From JADFUS01 sp964600025 (GTDB taxonomy: Bacteria > Bacteroidota > Bacteroidia > Bacteroidales > Rikenellaceae): DNA of 64,000 nt. The stretch spans positions 1 to 64,000 of the forward strand of contig CAZRHJ010000003.1 in NCBI GenBank assembly GCA_964600025.1, written 5' to 3'. The translations under genes and the position numbers were made by a program. This document shows, one piece after another, positions 43,320-51,808 of this stretch. Position 1 is the stretch's first letter. Each line of letters opens with the position of its first letter. The notes below the pieces were generated by a model. It was not told where the DNA came from, searched no databases, and saw nothing but the letters and a program-made list of their open reading frames with translations.

Positions 43320-45446
43320 TTATTCTTCAGTTTCAAATTTCTCAACAGTATTAACTTCTTTGAAATACTTAGTGATAGCAGCATTTTCTTTGTATGCTTT
43401 CTCAGATGATTTCAAAACAGTGATAGAAGCTTGTTTAGCGTCTGTTGGGAATGCAAATTCCTTAGTTACCAAGTCGTAAGCAAATGCAGGAACAGCAGCA
43501 GCTTTACAAACTACTTTAAGATTTTTAGCATTATTAAATGCTCTTTTCTCTACAGATTTGATACCAGTACCAAAAGTTACAGTAACACCATCAAAATCAA
43601 TTCCTAAATAAGCAGCCTCGCCAATAGTAGCAACTTTATCACCAAATTCTAAGTTAGCCTTAGGAGAAAGCTTAGCCCAAGCAAATGCAAGTTTTTCGAT
43701 AGTAGTAAGGTCTTTACCAAGTTTGAAAGAAACACCTTTTTCAGAATTATAAGCAGCTCCATAGAATGCTCCTTCAGAAATTGTAGTTACGTTTGATAAA
43801 TCAATAGCTCCTTCTAAATTATTAGTATAGCTAAATACATATTTAGGCAATACCTTAACATCTTTGTGCAGTTTAATAAATGTAATTGCAGTGTTTTGGA
43901 ATGCACCTTCACCAAGAACATATTTATCAGTAATTGTTAATGTATCTTTGATAGACATATTCTGTCTGAAAGCTTCTTTACCAATATTAACAACTTTCTC
44001 ACCTAAAATAATAGGAGCATTATCTGTTAGTTTAAACGCAGCAAAAGCTCGCTCAGGAATATCTTTAAAGTTAACTACAAATCCTTTATAATCTTTTGGC
44101 AAAGTAACTCCGCTCATATTTAAGCCAAAAAAAGAATATTTACCAATTTTAGTAACAGTTGCTGGAATTTGCAATAAAGAATCTTGGATTATTGTTCTAT
44201 AAAAAGCTACTTCACCAATTTCAGCTAATTTAGCAGGTAGTACTACATCTGAAAGATTCATTTGACTGAAAGCATCTTTTGGTAGAACTGTATTTTTCAA
44301 ACCAGATAAATCAATTGATGCTCCTTCATTTGCATAACGTTTAATTTCAGAAAAATCATCATCTGCAAGTGTACCTGTAAGCACAATTTTATCATATTTA
44401 GCACTCCAATAATTACCCATAAACACATCAGAAAAAGAAAGACCAGCAGGAATATTAGCTACCAATACACCTTCTTTACCTTGTTTAACAGTAATAAAGT
44501 TGTCTTCACCAGTAGTTTCGTTTTTGATATTGATTTTACCAGTACGGATATCTTCTTTACCTTCTGTAAATGCTGCAACTTGGAACTTCATAGTGTCAGC
44601 AACAACAGCTTTAGTTTCTACTGGCAGAACTTGGCTAATCCAGTTGTCTTCTTTTGCAATCACCACTTTATATTTGTAGTTAGTTTCCATTACAAATTCA
44701 ACTTCACCAGCGTTATGGTCAAAAGCATAATCAGGAGTTAATACTCTCAAATCATCACCTTTAGCTTGGCTAACTTTGATATAGTTTTTGTAATCTTTTG
44801 CATAACCAAGATCATTTTCACCATCAAAGAAAACGATATAACCAGTACGAGCAGCACCACTATTTGCAGCAATTTCGAAAGTTGCTGTATGTTTAGTCAT
44901 ACCTTTTGTTTTAACGTCCTTGAATTCATCTAATGCAATCCAACTGATAGCTTTTGGTTTTTCTGCGTTAATATTATCAACATACTGAACTGATAGGTCA
45001 GATAGATTTTGTGATAGCTCAACTTTAAGAGTTTGTTTTTTGTAAGTAACTTTTTGCTCTTCGTTTGGAGTCATAACAACAGCTCTCGCACGACGTTGAG
45101 TCAATTTGAAAGTACGTTTGAAACCCTCTACAAGAACAGAAATTTCAGCAGTTCTATCGTCTGCTGTTTCATTTTTTGGCAAAGTAACAGTTAAGTCGAA
45201 GTTACCTGCTACACCAGAAGTTTCTGAAACTACAACACCAGCAACACCTGCTACTTCGAGTGTCCAAGGTTCAGAACTTATCATAGATAGAGGGTAAGTA
45301 GTTACATCGTTTGCGATATAAGCACTTTGCTCTCCACCATTGAAAACTACTTCTAATTCCTCATAAGCAATCTTATCGGTACAAGAAGTAAAAACATACG
45401 CACTGCTAAAAATTAGCATAAGTGCAAATAGTAAAGTTTTTTTCAT
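43320..45446 (-). CDS. BspA-like leucine-rich-repeat lipoprotein with BACON domains
   Basis: The 708-residue surface lipoprotein has a signal with Cys21 (VFTSC-TDKI). Two or three BACON-like Ig domains follow (about 28-330; repeated endings such as FKLTQRR and FITVKQGKE). The C-terminal half (about 340-700) carries LRR_5/BspA-type repeats (KIGKYSFFGL, NIGKEAFRQN, TISEGAFYGA, TIGEAAYLGI). Such proteins usually mediate adhesion to host surfaces or other bacteria. Transcription runs away from the XRE gene; a palindrome overlaps its -33 box. Confidence 0.92.
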   Translation of the reverse strand: MKKTLLFALMLIFSSAYVFTSCTDKIAYEELEVVFNGGEQSAYIANDVTTYPLSMISSEPWTLEVAGVAGVVVSETSGVAGNFDLTVTLPKNETADDRTAEISVLVEGFKRTFKLTQRRARAVVMTPNEEQKVTYKKQTLKVELSQNLSDLSVQYVDNINAEKPKAISWIALDEFKDVKTKGMTKHTATFEIAANSGAARTGYIVFFDGENDLGYAKDYKNYIKVSQAKGDDLRVLTPDYAFDHNAGEVEFVMETNYKYKVVIAKEDNWISQVLPVETKAVVADTMKFQVAAFTEGKEDIRTGKINIKNETTGEDNFITVKQGKEGVLVANIPAGLSFSDVFMGNYWSAKYDKIVLTGTLADDDFSEIKRYANEGASIDLSGLKNTVLPKDAFSQMNLSDVVLPAKLAEIGEVAFYRTIIQDSLLQIPATVTKIGKYSFFGLNMSGVTLPKDYKGFVVNFKDIPERAFAAFKLTDNAPIILGEKVVNIGKEAFRQNMSIKDTLTITDKYVLGEGAFQNTAITFIKLHKDVKVLPKYVFSYTNNLEGAIDLSNVTTISEGAFYGAAYNSEKGVSFKLGKDLTTIEKLAFAWAKLSPKANLEFGDKVATIGEAAYLGIDFDGVTVTFGTGIKSVEKRAFNNAKNLKVVCKAAAVPAFAYDLVTKEFAFPTDAKQASITVLKSSEKAYKENAAITKYFKEVNTVEKFETEE

Positions 45447-45647
45447 TTTGCTTTAATTTTTAATTATTAATAAAGATGTGAATTCCTAATTATAGTTTTT
45501 TAGTAAAATAAATATTTTTAGGTTTTATATTTTTCTACTAACCTTACATACTATAACAAATATAATAAATTGAATAGCAAACACTTAAATAATAGATTTT
45601 TACTAAATATCTAAATTATACTACGATTTATTTATATCTGTTTACTG

Positions 45648-45678
45648 CAAATATAATACACATTTCTGTATGTGCAAA
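45648..45678 (-). promoter_or_regulatory. Promoter of the BspA-like gene
   Basis: On the minus strand TTTG (45678-45675), a 19-base spacer and TATATTTG (45655-45648) match the consensus exactly. The leader would be about 195 bases. A second TATATTTG at 45564-45557 lacks a -33 and is less likely. Confidence 0.6.
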
Positions 45679-45688
45679 ATATTTTGCA
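45673..45688. promoter_or_regulatory. Perfect 16-bp palindrome, likely operator
   Basis: TGCAAAATATTTTGCA is an exact palindrome that covers the -33 box of the BspA-like gene and lies 37 bases before the XRE start. A partial copy (TTGCAAA) follows near 45711. Autoregulation by the XRE protein and control of the divergent gene are inferred. Confidence 0.55.
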
Positions 45689-45724
45689 AAAAAAATTACA
45701 TTGCAAACGAAAAATTAGTGAAAA

Positions 45725-46018
45725 ATGAAGGGGATTGAAGATTTTGTTATACAACAAATCAAAAAGAAGCGTATAGAGAGAGGAATTTCACAAGCAGCAT
45801 TGGCAGATTACCTAAATTGTTCGAGAGGTTTTATTGGTGATATAGAAAATCCAAAGCAAAGAGCAAAGTATAACTTAGTACATATTAATGAGATAGCAAG
45901 AATACTAAACTGCTCCCCAAAAGATTTTTTACCAGAAAAGCCCATTATTGAAGATATTACAAATCAAAACAATGCACAGACATTAAGTATTTTAGATTTA
46001 TACAAAATGAATGAGTGA
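45725..46018 (+). CDS. XRE-family transcription regulator
   Basis: The 97-residue protein has a Cro/C1-type helix-turn-helix (about 10-68: RIERGISQAALADYLNCSRG then EIARILNCSPKDFLP) and a short acidic tail. It has no sensor domain. It is divergent from the BspA-like gene across a 278-base gap with a perfect palindrome, so local repression of that gene and of itself is likely. Confidence 0.88.
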   Translation: MKGIEDFVIQQIKKKRIERGISQAALADYLNCSRGFIGDIENPKQRAKYNLVHINEIARILNCSPKDFLPEKPIIEDITNQNNAQTLSILDLYKMNE

Positions 46019-46773
46019 AATACCATTTCACTTTTAATTAACTCTTATACTCTATATTATAAAAAAAGTACTATTTAATTATAGATTTGACCATTATAGC
46101 TTGAACTTACGAATATATTAACTCTATATATGATGTTCATAATCAATGTATCTTTGTATATTATGTATTGATTATCAATAAAATAAGCTAAGCGGTCTGA
46201 AATTATTAGAAACTACTAAGAAATTTTGAGAAATAATTTTTTTTAAATTTTATTTCCAAGTATTTGTTATGTGTAAAAATTCAGATACAAAACAATATTT
46301 TTTGTCTCTCAACACTAATTTTAAGGCTTAATATAATTTTGTAATACAGATAGTAAGAATTGATACGGAATTATTATTAAAGCCCAAAAATAATCTGTTT
46401 GCTATTTTTTAAATACGCTTACAATGCGTTATTGATGCGACTTACGCACATTATTAGAAAAAAGTTGTTAGAATTATTACAAAATTTATAATATCTATAT
46501 TTATATGTATTTTATTGAAAACATACCAAATAAACACATTAATTATAATTTATGCAGATACTACAAAAAGACATTAAAAAACATTAGTACTGCTCTATAA
46601 AACTAAAACTCCCGACCTTTCATATTTTACATACACTCAAAACTCAAATAAACAAATGCTCAAAAGAACGGAGGTAATTAACAATTATAGTTTAACACTT
46701 TGTTAAACTGTACCAAAGTAGAACATAGGCGAAATAGACAAGATAGGCGAGTTTGGTTTTAGCGGAAAATAAT
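46019..46773. other. Gene-free AT-rich region with decayed element copies
   Basis: About 750 bases hold no supported ORF. A heavily diverged MITE-like copy is visible at about 46120-46262 (GATGTTCATAATCA, AAAATAAGCTAAGCGGTCTG, TTTTGAGAAATAATTTTTTT). A right-arm fragment is at about 46725-46770 (GGCGAAATAGACAAGATAGG, then AGCGGAAAATAATAAT). TAATTTTG near 46336 and TAGATTTG at 46082 resemble -7 boxes without a clear transcript. The middle shows nothing I can name. Confidence 0.5.
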
Positions 46774-46817
46774 AATACAAAAAAGACGAATAGTACTATT
46801 CGTCTTTTTTGTATTAT
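46774..46817 (-). terminator. Intrinsic terminator after ssb
   Basis: AATACAAAAAAGACGAATAG and its exact reverse complement face each other around two bases, giving a 20-bp stem with T run, 13 bases beyond the ssb stop. Confidence 0.92.
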
Positions 46818-46829
46818 ATTACAATCTGC

Positions 46830-47378
46830 TTAGAACGGTAAATCATCATCTGTTGGGATAAATGGGTCTGTTGTCTGTTGTTGATTGTTATTTTGAGAAT
46901 ATTGGGTATTCGGGTTATTTTGTCCGTATTGCTGTTGCTGAGCAGGAGCTTGTTGCTGATATGCGGGAGCTTGTTGCTGGTGCGAGTATGATTGTGCGTA
47001 TGCAGGCTGTTGATTTGCATACGAACCTTGTTGTGATTGTTGGTTGTCTTGACGACGACCAAGCATTTGCATATTGTCAGCAATAATATCTACACCATAT
47101 CTTTTAATGCCTTGTGCATCTGTCCACTCTCTGTAATTCAAACGTCCTTCGATATACACTTGACTACCTTTGCGAATATACTGTTCGGCAACATTTGCCA
47201 AACCTCTCCACAAAGTAACACTATGCCACTGTGTTCTCTCTTCTTTCTGACCTGTTTTTGAATTTGTAAAACGCTCAGAAGTTGCAAGGCTCATTCGAGC
47301 AACTTTTGTGCCGTCCTCAAAAGTTCGAATTTCAGGGTCGCCCCCTACATTTCCCACCAAAATAACTTTATTTATCAT
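46830..47378 (-). CDS. ssb: Single-stranded DNA-binding protein
   Basis: This 182-residue SSB has an OB fold (1-108: INKVILVGNVGGDPEIR, RTQWHSVTLW, YIEGRLNYREW). A Gln/Tyr/Ala-rich low-complexity linker (about 110-165) and the acidic tail DDDLPF follow; the tail recruits repair and replication proteins. It has its own good promoter at 47431-47401, inside the end of the upstream thioesterase gene. Confidence 0.97.
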   Translation of the reverse strand: MINKVILVGNVGGDPEIRTFEDGTKVARMSLATSERFTNSKTGQKEERTQWHSVTLWRGLANVAEQYIRKGSQVYIEGRLNYREWTDAQGIKRYGVDIIADNMQMLGRRQDNQQSQQGSYANQQPAYAQSYSHQQQAPAYQQQAPAQQQQYGQNNPNTQYSQNNNQQQTTDPFIPTDDDLPF

Positions 47379-47400
47379 AGTTTTATTAATTGTTTGTTAC

Positions 47401-47431
47401 CAAAGGTACAACTTATTATTTAGTTTGCAAA
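47401..47431 (-). promoter_or_regulatory. Promoter of ssb
   Basis: TTTG (47431-47428), a 19-base spacer and TACCTTTG (47408-47401) match the consensus perfectly. It overlaps the last codons of the thioesterase gene. Confidence 0.65.
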
Positions 47432-47841
47432 CTTTCCAAAGATTTTTTTTCTTGTTTACAGATAGCATCTTTCCACTCGTCGAGCAATTCGCAAGAAGAG
47501 TTCTTTTCTCTATCAATCACAACCATAATAGTTGTACAGTTGCTTTTTTCTTCGCCAGTGGTTTTGTCTACTATACGCTGAAAGAAAGTCAAAGACTTTG
47601 AGCCAAGTTTTATGACAGATGTTTCTACTGCGATATTATCGCTCACAAGAATTGGGGATAAGTAGTTAGAAACTACATTAACGATAACCAAAGAAGGATT
47701 GCACTGCATAACTTTTATGTTCAAAACATTATTATAGTAAATCATCTTACCATAATCATAGTAATGCTGAATATTTATGTTGTTTACGTGATTGAACGCA
47801 TCAATATCCGAAAATCTAATTTGTATATCATTGGTTAGCAT
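47416..47841 (-). CDS. 4HBT-type acyl-CoA thioesterase
   Basis: This 141-residue hotdog-fold protein is of the YbgC/FadM group. The active-site region IRFSDIDAFNHVNN (about 8-21) has the conserved Asp and HVNN. The natural acyl-CoA is unknown. It stands between ssb and a MITE-like element, with no promoter seen. Confidence 0.88.
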   Translation of the reverse strand: MLTNDIQIRFSDIDAFNHVNNINIQHYYDYGKMIYYNNVLNIKVMQCNPSLVIVNVVSNYLSPILVSDNIAVETSVIKLGSKSLTFFQRIVDKTTGEEKSNCTTIMVVIDREKNSSCELLDEWKDAICKQEKKSLESLQTK

Positions 47842-47864
47842 AGTGCAGACTATTTATTTAATTA

Positions 47865-48055
47865 TTACTGTCAGATAAAAACGAAACTCGCCTATCTTGT
47901 CTATTTCACCGATGCTCATAACTCACGTACACCAGTACGCTACGTTATGACCATCAGTAAAATAGCCTAAGAGATCCGAGTTTATTAAGAGTTCGTACGA
48001 TTTCTGAAAGATAAAAATTTTAAAAATAATTTTTAAAATTTTTACCAGACAGCAT
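47865..48055. mobile_element. MITE-like element, intermediate copy with both ends
   Basis: The ends TTACTGTCAGATAAAAA and TTTTTACCAGACAGCA are inverted repeats with few mismatches. Inside is the complete hairpin core (AAACTCGCCTATCTTGTCTA ... AGAGATCCGAGTTTATTAAG). The ATTACAGTGTTTT module is missing, so the copy is about 190 bp. It lies between the thioesterase start and the tsaC-like stop. Confidence 0.85.
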
Positions 48056-48061
48056 TATTAT

Positions 48062-48625
48062 TTAATCTCTAATTATCTGAAACGAACTATCATTTCCGAT
48101 TGCAATAATTGAAGAAGATTTGAACGTAGGTTTGCCCTCAAATTTTTTTGATACCACAAAATCAACGCTTTCGAGCATTTCTTTTGAAATATCTTCAAAT
48201 TTAATTGCTGCCTGAGAGCCAGAAATATTCACAGATGTAGAAACTATTGGGCGATTAAATTTCTTTAATAATTCGCTACAAAACTCGTGTTTAGGAACTC
48301 TTATGCCAAGTGTTTTCTCCTCTGGGATAAGATTATGAGCCACACCCAAAGCATTTGGAAGAATTAGTGTCAATGGTTTGTCGCTAACTTCCATCAACTG
48401 CCAAGCAATTTCGGGAGTATTGCTAACGTATCTTACAACGTTTGGAATATCACGAACCAAAATAAGCATAGATTTTTTATTAACGCTTTTTTTGATATCA
48501 TAAATTCTTTGTACAGCTTTTTCGTTGGTTGCATCACAACCAATTCCCCAAATAGTGTCGGTTGGATAGATTATAACTCCACCAGCTTTCAACACCTCAA
48601 TACATTTTTCTATTTCTTCTTTCAT
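48062..48625 (-). CDS. YrdC/Sua5-domain protein (TsaC-like)
   Basis: The 187-residue YrdC domain (GGVIIYPTDTIWGIGCDA, IKKSVNKKSMLILV, STSVNISGSQ) makes threonylcarbamoyl-AMP for the t6A modification of tRNA in known members. It is the short TsaC form without the Sua5 C-terminal domain. It abuts the DUF59 gene (overlap of one base at 48625). Confidence 0.85.
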   Translation of the reverse strand: MKEEIEKCIEVLKAGGVIIYPTDTIWGIGCDATNEKAVQRIYDIKKSVNKKSMLILVRDIPNVVRYVSNTPEIAWQLMEVSDKPLTLILPNALGVAHNLIPEEKTLGIRVPKHEFCSELLKKFNRPIVSTSVNISGSQAAIKFEDISKEMLESVDFVVSKKFEGKPTFKSSSIIAIGNDSSFQIIRD

Positions 48626-48948
48626 TATAGTAGTCCTAATTCCAAAAGTGCTTCGTCAGATATCATACTTCTATCCCACTGAGGTTCAAAAACCAAAGTA
48701 AGATTTAACTCCTCAACACCTTTAACTTTTTTCACTTCATCATTTACACTCTGCAATAATTCATCTGCCATAGGACAGTTTGGTGCAGTAAGTGTCATAC
48801 GGATATTAGCTACTCCTCCTGGTTCTACGTCGATATCGTAAATCAAACCCAAATCATAGATATTTACTGGTATCTCTGGGTCGTAAATATTTTTAAGAGT
48901 AATAACAATATCTTGTTCAATTCTCAAAATTTCTTCTGGTGTAATCAT
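48625..48948 (-). CDS. MIP18/DUF59 family protein (SufT-like)
   Basis: This 107-residue protein has the DUF59 core: TLKNIYDPEIPVNIYDLGLI (about 16-35) and the Cys in TLTAPNCPMADELL. Members help deliver iron-sulfur clusters to target proteins. It follows sufE by 5 bases, which supports that role. Confidence 0.9.
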   Translation of the reverse strand: MITPEEILRIEQDIVITLKNIYDPEIPVNIYDLGLIYDIDVEPGGVANIRMTLTAPNCPMADELLQSVNDEVKKVKGVEELNLTLVFEPQWDRSMISDEALLELGLL

Positions 48949-48953
48949 ATCAA

Positions 48954-49376
48954 TTATTTTGAACTTTGGAATGCCAAAGCATACATTTTTATTTGTTTAA
49001 TCATAGATAAAAGTCCATTTGCACGAGTTGGAGAAAGATTTTCACGCATTCCGATTTTCTCGATAAAATACAAATCTGAGTTAAGTATTTCTTCGGCAGT
49101 GCGACCATCAAACACTCTCAACAAAAGGGCAACAAGTCCTTTGACAATAATCGCATCACTCTCTGCCATAAAATGAATTGTCCCGTCACTGTTCAACTCT
49201 GCATCTATCCAAACACGTGATTGGCAACCCTCTATAAGGTTTTGGGGCAATTTGCGTGACTCATCATAAGGCTCACTATCGCTGCTCATCTCTATTAGAT
49301 AGTTGTATTTGTCCATCCAATCATCAAAGATTGCAAATTCTTCAACAATCTCGTCTTGCACTTCGTTAATTGTCAT
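48954..49376 (-). CDS. sufE: Cysteine desulfuration protein SufE
   Basis: This 140-residue SufE fold has the persulfide-accepting Cys in NLIEGCQSRVWI (about residue 50). It accepts sulfur from SufS and passes it to the scaffold. The other suf genes are not in the window. Confidence 0.93.
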   Translation of the reverse strand: MTINEVQDEIVEEFAIFDDWMDKYNYLIEMSSDSEPYDESRKLPQNLIEGCQSRVWIDAELNSDGTIHFMAESDAIIVKGLVALLLRVFDGRTAEEILNSDLYFIEKIGMRENLSPTRANGLLSMIKQIKMYALAFQSSK

Positions 49377-49388
49377 AATTCATATATT

Positions 49389-51002
49389 TTAATTCACTGA
49401 CATAGACACAATTTCTTCCAAAGCCGAACCTTGCGAAACATCAGTTCTTCCTATTTTTAGTAATTCAGTGATAGTAGGTGCTACATCTATTATACTAACA
49501 TCTCTAACCACATTTCGTTTGAGTATATTTTTACCATAAAAAATCAATGGCACGTGTACGTCATAGTCGTAAGCCGAACCGTAAGAAGAAATATCTTTGC
49601 TCTCTTCCAAATCAACTTCAAACCAATTAGGTAATAATACAACGACAACATCGCCAGAATATTTTGGATAAAAACTATTTACTACTCTACTTTCAACACC
49701 TCTGTCCTGCGACATATAACGCAGTGCATCGGCGGTGTAGGTGTGTGCAACTCCTTTGAATTGTTGTGCAAAAGTAGCACATTTTTCTCTCACTTCGCTA
49801 AGTGAAAGTTGTTTTTCAAAAATCAGTTTTCGGTTTAAAAACAAATTTCCTCTATCGTAACTCAAAATCAAATCATAAACTCCAAACTGTGCAGCCAAAA
49901 AGCTATTCATCATAACCTTGAACTGCAATTTGTTGAATTTACCTGCTTTAACCCTTTTGCCCTCTTGAATATCATTACTTGTGCCACAAGAGCCAGTAAA
50001 CACAATAACATAATTCCCTTTACCGCATTTGAGCGTCAAAAGATTGTTTAAATCTGCCATTATTCGGTCAAGATTATAGTAAACATCTTCTGCCTCACAA
50101 GAAGAAATACCATATTTTGAATTCACTTGCGAAAGTGCCGAAAAACTCAGTGTCAATAAATCAGGAAATTTATCTGTTCCTAAATTCTCGTTTATAATTG
50201 CTTGACGAGCTGTTTCGTACAAATAATCATCTACAAGCGGAGTTGCGTGAATAGTCGAATACTCTACAACAGTAGCTTTGAACAAATTGTTTAGTAGTCC
50301 GTTTTTCTTGAACAAATCTGAACTTTTGGTGTTTATATATTTCTCTTGTGTGAAAGCACTATTCCAACCTTTGTTACAAAGTGCTTTTTTAAAATCACTT
50401 TTATTGAAATTTTCTGCCCATTTTGGAAGCATATTCATATAGTAAGAATTTGAAGACCACCACATATTCAAAGTATCTAACCAAAATACTGAATATGGGT
50501 TTGAACCCCCTGCAACTATTGCATTTCGGTGGTCGAATCCAATAGAAATAACTTTTGAACTATCGCTCAAACTGCGTAACAAGTCGCCAACAGTCTGAAC
50601 CAAAATATTTTTGGGAGAATAAGCTCCTCTCTCAATACGTGTCCCTACTCCTACCCAATCATTATCTTGAAACATATCGACTACACTATTTGTAGTGTAA
50701 TTTACCCAATTTTGGGCAACTATACCGTGCTGAGATGGAGTTGCACCAGTAAGCAAAGATGCCATTCCAACAAAGGGATAAGATGCTGTACTTTCCAAAC
50801 GAGCATTACGGAACTGAGTTCCTTCGTTTGCAAGTTTACCTAAACCATCTTGACTGTAATTTTTTGAATATCTCACAAAATTATCATATCTCATTCCATC
50901 TACAACAACCTGCACTACCAAAGCTGGTTTTTGTCTGTTGTGTGCAAGAATAGACAAGGGTAAAACCAAAAATAATATAGAAATAAGTTTAAGTTTGTTC
51001 AT
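49389..51002 (-). CDS. PafA-fold alkaline phosphatase homologue lacking metal ligands
   Basis: The 537-residue exported protein has a signal peptide (1-20, ending SILA). It follows the PafA/phosphodiesterase alkaline phosphatase fold throughout: VVVDGMRYDN (33-41), LTGATPSQHGI and the final SAYDYDVHVPLIFYG. Only Asp35 and the last His look like retained metal ligands. The usual STDxxGH reads ALSQVNS (289-295) and the usual ADHG reads GSCG (337-340). The nucleophile segment reads SYPFVGM with no Thr. Zinc binding and catalysis are therefore unlikely. It may bind a phosphorylated ligand or have a structural role. The promoter is at 51063-51034. Confidence 0.8.
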   Translation of the reverse strand: MNKLKLISILFLVLPLSILAHNRQKPALVVQVVVDGMRYDNFVRYSKNYSQDGLGKLANEGTQFRNARLESTASYPFVGMASLLTGATPSQHGIVAQNWVNYTTNSVVDMFQDNDWVGVGTRIERGAYSPKNILVQTVGDLLRSLSDSSKVISIGFDHRNAIVAGGSNPYSVFWLDTLNMWWSSNSYYMNMLPKWAENFNKSDFKKALCNKGWNSAFTQEKYINTKSSDLFKKNGLLNNLFKATVVEYSTIHATPLVDDYLYETARQAIINENLGTDKFPDLLTLSFSALSQVNSKYGISSCEAEDVYYNLDRIMADLNNLLTLKCGKGNYVIVFTGSCGTSNDIQEGKRVKAGKFNKLQFKVMMNSFLAAQFGVYDLILSYDRGNLFLNRKLIFEKQLSLSEVREKCATFAQQFKGVAHTYTADALRYMSQDRGVESRVVNSFYPKYSGDVVVVLLPNWFEVDLEESKDISSYGSAYDYDVHVPLIFYGKNILKRNVVRDVSIIDVAPTITELLKIGRTDVSQGSALEEIVSMSVN

Positions 51003-51033
51003 TTCAAAAAAAATTATAAAAGTTTAGGACTCA

Positions 51034-51063
51034 CAAAAGTAATATAATTTTATGACAATACAA
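51034..51063 (-). promoter_or_regulatory. Promoter of the PafA-like/suf gene set
   Basis: TTG (51063-51061), a 19-base spacer and TACTTTTG (51041-51034) on the minus strand fit the consensus. SufE, SufT-like and TsaC-like genes follow closely and may share it. Confidence 0.5.
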
Positions 51064-51079
51064 GGCAAAAAAAACACAT

Positions 51080-51216
51080 TGTACTGTCCTACAAAACAGA
51101 AACTCGTCTAACTAATCTATTTCTGTGATGCTCTGCCTAACGCACAAAGTACGTTGCTTTATAAACATCAACAAAACAAACAAGATAGGCGAGTTTCGTT
51201 TTTAGCGGACAGCACT
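51080..51216. mobile_element. MITE-like element, symmetric short copy
   Basis: Both ends are of the same (right) type: GTACTGTCCTACAAAACAG-AACTCG on one side and CGAGTTTCGTTTTTAGCGG-ACAGCAC on the other. The core is diverged (GATGCTCTGCCTAACGCA, GTACGTTGCTTTATAAACATC). The right end supplies the CTA that is the recR stop codon read on the minus strand. Confidence 0.75.
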
Positions 51217-51805
51217 ATATTTCTGTTCTATTTCGTAGTGCGTGTACCAAAGTCATTTCGTCTGCATAGTCGAGCGTATCGCCAAAACCAATGCCACGAG
51301 CAATATTTGTAACTTTTATATTCAAATCTTTTATCTTGCGAGATATAAAAAACATAGTAGTCTCTGCCTCAACTGTTGAGTTAAGTGCCAAAATAACCTC
51401 CACAACACCATTTGATTTAATATTTTCGACAAGTAAATCTATTTTCAAATCCGAAGGAGCTATACCACTCATTGGCGAGATAACTCCGCCCAAAACGTGA
51501 TACAGTCCATTGTACTGCCCAGTGCCCTCTATCGTCATTACATCTTTTATGGTTTCCACCACACAAATTGTCTTAGTATCTCTACTTTTGTCGCTACAAA
51601 TTGGACATAAATCACTATCCGAAAGATTATTACACTTACAGCAATATTTCACTCCTCCCCTAAAATCCGATATAGATTTTGTGAGTGCATCAACACTCTC
51701 TTGTGGCTGACGCAACAAATGCAAAGCCAATCTCAACGCACTGCGTTCCCCAACACTCGGTAGTTTTGATAGCTCATCAACTACCCTATCCAATAACTGC
51801 GACAT
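51215..51805 (-). CDS. recR: Recombination mediator RecR
   Basis: This 196-residue RecR has a helix-hairpin-helix (LSKLPSVGERSALRLAL, 12-28), a C4 zinc finger (CCKCNN...CPIC, about 54-70) and a Toprim domain (ICVVETIKDVMTIE, about 80-93). With RecO it loads RecA at gaps. It begins 4 bases after batE ends, so it is the last gene of the Bat operon. Its TAG stop lies in the end of a MITE-like element. Confidence 0.96.
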   Translation of the reverse strand: MSQLLDRVVDELSKLPSVGERSALRLALHLLRQPQESVDALTKSISDFRGGVKYCCKCNNLSDSDLCPICSDKSRDTKTICVVETIKDVMTIEGTGQYNGLYHVLGGVISPMSGIAPSDLKIDLLVENIKSNGVVEVILALNSTVEAETTMFFISRKIKDLNIKVTNIARGIGFGDTLDYADEMTLVHALRNRTEI

Positions 51806-51808
51806 AAT

